Shown here: positions 34,401 to 39,801 of the stretch, piece after piece
Layout of the letters: each line of letters starts with the position of its first letter
Position numbering within the stretch: position 1 is the first letter of the stretch
Assembly (NCBI RefSeq): GCF_000523515.1
Contig: NZ_AWRU01000034.1
Span: forward strand, 110,203-150,003
Reading direction: 5' to 3'
DNA length: 39,801 nucleotides
DNA from: Pedobacter sp. V48
Lineage (GTDB): Bacteria > Bacteroidota > Bacteroidia > Sphingobacteriales > Sphingobacteriaceae
Position numbers and translations under genes: made by a program
Notes under the pieces: model-generated
The model's database searches: none
Seen by the model: the letters and a program-made list of their open reading frames with translations, nothing else
What the model was told of the DNA's origin: nothing

Positions 34401-34800
34401 AATTAAGCAGTATATGTCTAATAATTACGCCGGATTCTACGGCCCCGACAGGATCGCAAGGCAGGATGCGCAAAACACGCTGATTGGAATAAAAAATGTG
34501 TGGACTACTGGCAATCCTACCGGATTCCTGCCAGGTGTAGCCGCCAATCCCTATGCCGGCGCTAATCCCACCAGCACAAGCGATTTTTACCAGCAGAACG
34601 TTAACTACCTGAGGATCCGAAATGTCACTTTGGGATATACATTTCAAAGAATGAAAATCGTCCGTTCAGTTCGCATGTTTTTAGATCTACAAAACCTGGC
34701 TACCATAACCAATTATAATGGATACGATCCGGAGCTCTCTGAAGACAATCCCTATCCACAAACCTTGTCAACTACATTTGGCATCAACGTAAACTTTTAA
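31414..34800 (+). CDS. SusC/RagA TonB-dependent channel with STN signalling domain
   Basis: The protein has 1128 residues. The basic extended N-terminus before the signal (signal core [20 protein letters not shown]) is normal for Sphingobacterial SusC proteins with signalling. An STN (secretin/TonB short N-terminal) domain (about 47-118, [17 protein letters not shown]) is followed by a carboxypeptidase-regulatory-like domain (about 130-215), the plug with [34 protein letters not shown] and [32 protein letters not shown], then the barrel ending [10 protein letters not shown]. The STN domain fits transmembrane signalling to FecR encoded just upstream. It imports oligosaccharides for the hydrolases downstream. 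SusD follows 10 bases later. Confidence 0.96.
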   Translation: [1128 protein letters not shown]

Positions 34801-34810
34801 ACTCATTATT

Positions 34811-36307
34811 ATGAAAAAGTATAATTTTAAAACTAACGTAGTAATCGTTTTATGCCTGATATGCACAGGCATGGTTTTTCTAAGTAGCTGTGAGAAGGCG
34901 CTGGAGACCAAAATTTACTCGCAATTAACCCCGCAAAACTTCTACCAGTCAGAGAGCGATGCCAATTCCGCCTTAATCACCTTATATGTTCCTTTTACCA
35001 CGAACTGGGGCAACCCCGATCCTGGCAGTGGAGTATGGTATCCATCATTATACAATTCCAATTCCAGGACCTATTTACTGCGATCGCTGCTTTCAACCGA
35101 CGAAGTTAACGGCGAAGGAGACAGAGACCTTTTAAACTTTACCTGGGGGGCATCAACCTGGACAGGAGACAAAGAGCCGACTTACTATAAGATCAGTTAT
35201 GTAGCCAGGGCTACCGAAATAATCGATGCGATCAATAAGAGCGACAATGTGAATGAGGCGATTAAGAAGAGTTACACAGCCCAAGCCAAGACCTTAAGAG
35301 CCTGGTTGATGTATATTCTATATGATCTTTATGGCCCGGTAAATGTAAAAACAGATCCCGCTACATTGACAGATACTTCGGCAACCCCACGACCCTCAGC
35401 CGCAGAATACTGTGAGTTTATAGAAAAGGATCTAAAAGAGGCCATACCGGATCTGAAGGATAAATACAACGCAGATGCCGCAAACTGGGGCCGCGTATCA
35501 AAAGGAGTGGCAAATATGGTATTACTTAAACTGTATATGCACAATAAACAATGGGCAAAAGCAGAAGAAGTGGCTAAAAATCTTGCGGCTATGAATTATT
35601 CCTTGCTTACCGGAGCCTCAGGCTATGCCAATGTCTTTAAACAAAAAGCAAACAATGAAATTATTTATGCTGTACCGGCTAATGATGCTTCGCCAAATTA
35701 TTGGATACAAAGTTCATTACCGGGAGACTTCAAAACAGGCGGCGGGATTACAAGAGAACCGGGCTGGGCATCGATTTTTATGCCATGGGCTTTCTATGAC
35801 AAATATGAAGCGGGCGATTTGAGAAAATCAACTATCATAGAGAACTATACCAAGACAGACGGGGCGATAGCAAACAGAAGCTCAGGCTTAAGGGGCGCAG
35901 TCCCATTGAAATTCACGGGGATCAGCGGAAACGGCCCAGGCTATGGAATAGATGTAGTAGTTTTTCGTTATGCAGAGGTGCTTTTATCCTTGGCCGAGGC
36001 AATTAACGAACAACGTGGTCCTGAAGAGGCTTACGTGTATGTGAATGAAGTAAGAACAAGGGCTGGGGTCGCACCTTTTTCCGGAATGACGCAAAGTCAG
36101 TTCCAAGCCGCTTTGTTAGATGAACGAGGCCGGGAACTCTATGCAGAAGGGTCTCGCAGGCAGGATTTAATTCGAAACGGCAGTTTTATTTCCAATGCCA
36201 TCGAACGCGGGAAAACCAATGCCAAACCTTATATGGTACTTTATCCTATCCCTAACGCGGTGATCGTACAGGGCAAAGGTGTGATCGAACAGAACCTTGG
36301 TTATTAA
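34811..36307 (+). CDS. SusD/RagB family outer-membrane glycan-binding lipoprotein
   Basis: The protein has 498 residues and a lipobox FLSSC (Cys about 27) followed by EKALETKIYSQLTPQNFYQSESDANSALITLY, the standard SusD opening. The TPR-like central part (SYTAQAKTLRAWLMYILYDLYGPV, KGVANMVLLKLYMHNKQWAKAEEVAKNL) and the C-terminal block VVFRYAEVLLSLAEAINEQRGPEEAYVYVNEVRTRAGV plus LLDERGRELYAEGSRRQDLIR are complete. It is the partner of the SusC upstream, binding the glycan at the surface. It starts 10 bases after the SusC stop and ends 23 bases before the GH2 gene. Confidence 0.96.
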   Translation: MKKYNFKTNVVIVLCLICTGMVFLSSCEKALETKIYSQLTPQNFYQSESDANSALITLYVPFTTNWGNPDPGSGVWYPSLYNSNSRTYLLRSLLSTDEVNGEGDRDLLNFTWGASTWTGDKEPTYYKISYVARATEIIDAINKSDNVNEAIKKSYTAQAKTLRAWLMYILYDLYGPVNVKTDPATLTDTSATPRPSAAEYCEFIEKDLKEAIPDLKDKYNADAANWGRVSKGVANMVLLKLYMHNKQWAKAEEVAKNLAAMNYSLLTGASGYANVFKQKANNEIIYAVPANDASPNYWIQSSLPGDFKTGGGITREPGWASIFMPWAFYDKYEAGDLRKSTIIENYTKTDGAIANRSSGLRGAVPLKFTGISGNGPGYGIDVVVFRYAEVLLSLAEAINEQRGPEEAYVYVNEVRTRAGVAPFSGMTQSQFQAALLDERGRELYAEGSRRQDLIRNGSFISNAIERGKTNAKPYMVLYPIPNAVIVQGKGVIEQNLGY

Positions 36308-36330
36308 ACCGTGAATTAGAATTTAGAAAG

Positions 36331-38829
36331 ATGAAACATATATTTTTTGCCATCTGCTTGACTATACTTGCTACCAATATTTCACAAGCGAAACCCACAA
36401 AAGAGCGTTATAAGTTATTAATGGACCGTAACTGGAAGTTTTTTCTTGGTGACAATAAAAGTGCTTCGGCGAATGAATTTGACGACAGCTCCTGGAGGCT
36501 ACTGAACCTGCCCCATGACTGGAGCATCGAAGGAAAATTTCAAAAGGATGCTCCCGCAGGCGGTGCCGGTGGCTATTTGCCTACTGGGATAGGCTGGTAC
36601 CGAAAGCAATTTAACTTACCATCCTCAGCAACCAAGGGTAAACAGGTAAGCATACAATTTGATGGTGTCTACATGAACAGCGAAGTATGGATCAATAACC
36701 ATAACCTGGGGAAAAGGCCCAACGGATATGTAAGCTTTGTTTATGATCTTACCCCATACCTCTTACCAGGTAAAAACACCATTGCTGTAAGGGTTGATAA
36801 CTCCCAGCAGCCCAACTCCCGCTGGTATGCAGGTTCAGGTATTTACCGGCATGTATGGCTTAACATCACCGCGCCGGTACATGTCGGGCAATGGGGCACT
36901 TACATAACCACACCTCATGTGAGCGCCGATTCTGCAACTGTTTCGGTGAAAACAACTGTTGAAAACCATGGGTCTAAAGTGAGTAAAACGGTGCTTACAT
37001 CAAAAATTTACAGTCCTGATGGAAAAGAGGTTGCATCTGCCACTATCCCCGTTATGACTGAGCCTAACTCCAGCGAAGTTTTTACGCAACAGCTGAAAAT
37101 TTCTTCCCCTGCCCTATGGGATGTGAATACACCGCATCTATACACCATGCATTCCATTATCAAGCAGGATGGAAAAATAATTGATGATTTTGAAAGCACC
37201 TTCGGTGTTCGAAAAATAGACTATAGTTCTACCAAGGGGTTTTTGCTTAACGGTAAAAAAGTTAAAATGAATGGTGTTTGCCTCCATCACGATGCAGGCA
37301 GTGTTGGCACTGCCGTGCCGGAAGATATGTGGGTACGCCGCCTACAGATACTGAAGGACATGGGTTGCAACGCGATCAGAACTTCTCACAATCCTGCCGC
37401 TCCGGAGTTTTTGGATTTATGTGATAAAATGGGTTTCCTGGTAATGAATGAGATTTTCGATGAATGGAAATCAGGTAAAGTAAAATACGGAATTAATCAA
37501 TACTTTGATGAATGGTCACAAAGGGATATTGTCGATTTTGTACATCGAGACCGTAATCATCCCTCGGTTGTTATGTGGAGTGCAGGCAATGAAATAGGCG
37601 AGCAATCACAATCAAATGGCGCTGAAATTCTTCGTCCATTAATTGAGGCTTTTCACAAAGAAGATCCTACACGTCCGGTAACAACCGGCAACGACAGAAT
37701 AGCGGCCGATGATGCGCCGGCCAAGTTGCCCTTTCTTGACATGCTGGATATTGTGGGATACAATTATGTGGACCGGTGGCATGACAGACGCGAATTATTC
37801 TATAGTAAAGACCATCAGGATCATCCAAACTGGAAGATGGTTGGGACTGAAAGCGTTTCAATAAGGGGAATGCGAGGCAATTATTACCGGGGGGGCGACC
37901 GCGGAGTAGACATTGACTCGTCGGTCATCAGGCCTGCTAATATGTCTACCGTTGTACGGGCCGAGCAGCTTTGGAAATTTGTATCGATGAACGATTATGT
38001 CATCGGGGATTTTATGTGGACCGGCATAGATTACTTAGGGGAAGCTAAATGGCCGGCCAAAAGTTCGACCGCGGGCGTAATTGATCTTTGCGGATTTCCG
38101 AAAGACAGTTATTACTTCTATCAAAGCCAATGGACACCCAAACCGATGATTCACCTGTCGCCGCACTGGAATTGGAAAGGGAAAGAAGGCACAGTCATGC
38201 AAGTGATGGCCTATACAAATTGTGACAGTGTTGAACTGTTTCTAAATGGCAAATCTTATGGGATAAAATCGCTGAACTTTCCCCGTCAAGGAAACGCTGG
38301 TGCATGGGATGCCTACGCCACGCCGCCAGTCTACACCAGCACAGCTGACCTCCATTTGATTTGGGATGTCCCATACACGCCTGGGGTACTAACTGCGGTT
38401 GGAAGGAAAAATGGTAAAATCGCTTACAAGGAAGAAATACATACAACCGGAACTCCTGCTGCTATTCGTTTATCTTCAGATAAAAATTCGCTGCAAGCTA
38501 ATGAAACCGACGTAGCTCATTTGAAAATTGAAATTATAGATGAAAATGGCCATGTGGTGCCTGATGCGGATAATTTAATTCAGGTGAAAGTGAATGGCAC
38601 CGGGCGTTTAATTGGTTTAGACAACGGCAATCAGGTTGACCATACTGCAATGAAAGACAGTCAACGAAAAACCTTTAATGGGTTAGCCCTCGCCGTTTTG
38701 CAATCTACCAACAAAATTGGGGAAATTCAGATTGAGGTAAGTGCGCCGAATCTTAAGACTGCCTCGGCGCGGATCGTGACGCAACGAGTGATTGAGCCTA
38801 CTCTAACGATCGAAGACCTGAAAAAATAA
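36331..38829 (+). CDS. glycoside hydrolase family 2 enzyme, beta-galactosidase-like
   Basis: The 832-residue protein has signal peptide 1-20 (ending ISQA). The domain order is an N-terminal sugar-binding domain (about 25-180; LPHDWSIEGKF, GIGWYRKQF, GVYMNSEVWINNHNLGKRPNGYVSF), an Ig-like domain (about 190-285), a TIM barrel (about 290-590; NGVCLHHDAGSVGTAVPEDMW and AIRTSHNPAAPEFLDLCD), a DUF4982-type region with a beta-sandwich (about 610-700) and a final Ig-like domain (about 710-815). The acid/base is E421 in WSAGNEIGEQ and the probable nucleophile is E507 in VGTESVS. Most GH2 enzymes with this layout are beta-galactosidases, but other exo-activities occur. It is exported, probably periplasmic, in the SusCD operon. 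Confidence 0.93.
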   Translation: MKHIFFAICLTILATNISQAKPTKERYKLLMDRNWKFFLGDNKSASANEFDDSSWRLLNLPHDWSIEGKFQKDAPAGGAGGYLPTGIGWYRKQFNLPSSATKGKQVSIQFDGVYMNSEVWINNHNLGKRPNGYVSFVYDLTPYLLPGKNTIAVRVDNSQQPNSRWYAGSGIYRHVWLNITAPVHVGQWGTYITTPHVSADSATVSVKTTVENHGSKVSKTVLTSKIYSPDGKEVASATIPVMTEPNSSEVFTQQLKISSPALWDVNTPHLYTMHSIIKQDGKIIDDFESTFGVRKIDYSSTKGFLLNGKKVKMNGVCLHHDAGSVGTAVPEDMWVRRLQILKDMGCNAIRTSHNPAAPEFLDLCDKMGFLVMNEIFDEWKSGKVKYGINQYFDEWSQRDIVDFVHRDRNHPSVVMWSAGNEIGEQSQSNGAEILRPLIEAFHKEDPTRPVTTGNDRIAADDAPAKLPFLDMLDIVGYNYVDRWHDRRELFYSKDHQDHPNWKMVGTESVSIRGMRGNYYRGGDRGVDIDSSVIRPANMSTVVRAEQLWKFVSMNDYVIGDFMWTGIDYLGEAKWPAKSSTAGVIDLCGFPKDSYYFYQSQWTPKPMIHLSPHWNWKGKEGTVMQVMAYTNCDSVELFLNGKSYGIKSLNFPRQGNAGAWDAYATPPVYTSTADLHLIWDVPYTPGVLTAVGRKNGKIAYKEEIHTTGTPAAIRLSSDKNSLQANETDVAHLKIEIIDENGHVVPDADNLIQVKVNGTGRLIGLDNGNQVDHTAMKDSQRKTFNGLALAVLQSTNKIGEIQIEVSAPNLKTASARIVTQRVIEPTLTIEDLKK

Positions 38830-38985
38830 AACTTTAAGCCTAAATCCTGACAAAAAGAATAAAATGCGACGCAATACATCATTATGGAAAATTATTTGCC
38901 GAGACAAATTTCCATTGAACGGGCAAAGCTATTTAAAACAACAGGATTCACAACAAAGAAATTAACCATTAAGAAATCTAAAATC

Positions 38986-39801
38986 ATGAAATATTTATAT
39001 TTAACGGGAATTCTGCTTCTGGCTTTTTGTGCCGATGTCAGCGCTCAGAACAATAAAGCAACCGAAAAACGAACTAGTGGAATTCCGGGTCATGGACTAG
39101 CGATCAAAAGCGTTGATGATCTGTTTGATCCCGCGTTTCAAGTAAAGACAGTCACCATACTCTCTGAAAAAGCAGCCCGCACGGCCAAGGTGCCTCTGGG
39201 TCTGATACGCCTTAGCAACAACAAACTCGCAGTTATGGCTAATGACAAATCTGGAAACCTGAAGCCCTTCTACATGAAAGGAATCGAAACCGGCTTTTGG
39301 GACACAAGGAATGCTGATTTTGACCTTGTATTTGATGCCTACAAAAAAATGGGTGCCAACGCGGCTATGTTTATCATACATTGGAGCGACATTGAGCCTC
39401 AGGATGGAAAATTTGATTTCTCGTACACTGACAAGATCGTCGCAAAAGCGGAAAGTCGTGGCATAAAAATAGTCTGGGCACTTTTTATGCATGAACAGTT
39501 TGATATGCCTTTTTTACCTGCGGCTGAAAACCTGTGGATGTATAATCTGGATACCCGCGATGGGGCCAATTATGCTATACAATGGGTTAAGGACAAAAAT
39601 GGAGATATTATCAAAGATATCCCGACACAAAAAGAAAAGAAATACACCGAAATAATGCCATGCTACGGGAATCCTGTGGTCCATAACCGGATCATCAGGA
39701 TGCTCGGCCGGCTTGCAGCTCACTATAAAAACTCACCGTCGGTGATCGGGGTCCAACTTGGCAATGAGGAACACATTAGTTATCAGGGGGAAGACGCAGA
39801 T
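38986..39801 (+). CDS. clan GH-A glycoside hydrolase, GH42/GH35-like beta-galactosidase (5' part)
   Basis: The frame opens at ATG 38986 and runs for 272 codons to the window end without a stop. It has a signal peptide (about 1-20, ending DVSAQ). After an N-terminal segment of about 90 residues comes a TIM-barrel start: GIETGFWDTRNADFDLVFDAYKKMGANAAMFIIHWSDIEPQDGKFDFSYTDKIVAKAESRGIKIVWALFMHEQ. This is the pattern of GH42/GH35-type enzymes, and the presumed acid/base is E261 in QLGNEEH. It lies 156 bases after the GH2 gene on the same strand, without a terminator, and so should be in the same operon. Exact family and substrate need the missing C-terminal part. Confidence 0.85.
   Translation, partial: MKYLYLTGILLLAFCADVSAQNNKATEKRTSGIPGHGLAIKSVDDLFDPAFQVKTVTILSEKAARTAKVPLGLIRLSNNKLAVMANDKSGNLKPFYMKGIETGFWDTRNADFDLVFDAYKKMGANAAMFIIHWSDIEPQDGKFDFSYTDKIVAKAESRGIKIVWALFMHEQFDMPFLPAAENLWMYNLDTRDGANYAIQWVKDKNGDIIKDIPTQKEKKYTEIMPCYGNPVVHNRIIRMLGRLAAHYKNSPSVIGVQLGNEEHISYQGEDAD

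Noticed and set aside
38864..38965. 33-codon frame between the GH2 gene and the next hydrolase gene
   Set aside because: No signal, no motif, and the region reads as an ordinary leader.

Overview
The window is from a Bacteroidetes chromosome, most likely the Sphingobacteriaceae (Pedobacter/Mucilaginibacter-like). This rests on two SusC/SusD pairs, a FecR/ECF-sigma regulatory pair, CTnDOT-style tra genes with an RteC regulator, a small Bacteroidetes histone H1-like gene, and Bacteroidetes-type TlpA and GH2 proteins. No tRNA, rRNA, CRISPR array or intact insertion sequence was seen.

Layout. (1) 1-6627: the 3' end of a small membrane protein gene and a DUF6520-like small exported protein on the + strand converge, across a 13-bp-stem terminator, on a minus-strand operon. 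That operon encodes a TlpA-type thioredoxin with a DUF3738-like tail, then SusC, then SusD. The operon is preceded by a 20-codon ORF and a terminator-like hairpin, an arrangement that suggests attenuation. (2) 6673-6827: interleaved inverted repeats. (3) 6988-18855: a block of an integrative conjugative element (ICE) of CTnDOT type: XRE regulator, RteC, then traE, traF, traG, a lipoprotein, traI, two TraI-like paralogs, traJ, traK, traL, traM, an ICE-associated protein of unknown function and a histone H1-like protein, closed by a strong terminator. The traE pilin domain is fused to an extra N-terminal membrane protein. No traN, coupling protein, relaxase or integrase lies in the window, so the module is partial or decayed here. 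(4) 19212-27786: a seven-gene minus-strand operon for a tripartite MacAB/TolC-like ABC exporter (HlyD adaptor, TolC, ATPase, two FtsX-type permeases), followed by its own sigma-54 response regulator and histidine kinase. A plausible -24/-12 promoter and a TGTC-N8-GACA palindrome lie upstream. (5) 28129-29245: an orphan two-TM protein, possibly of an abortive-infection family, and a gene-poor, decayed-looking stretch. (6) 29246-39801: a polysaccharide utilization locus with ECF sigma factor, divergent FecR anti-sigma, SusC with an STN domain, SusD, a GH2 beta-galactosidase-like enzyme, and the 5' part of a clan GH-A (GH42/GH35-like) hydrolase cut by the window end. The two enzymes point to a galactoside-containing glycan.

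The parts most worth following are the TlpA-DUF3738/SusCD/DUF6520 locus with its leader ORF and hairpin, the triplicated TraI family and pilin fusion in the conjugation module, and the apparently self-regulated sigma-54 exporter operon. All calls are from reading the sequence; no database search was run.
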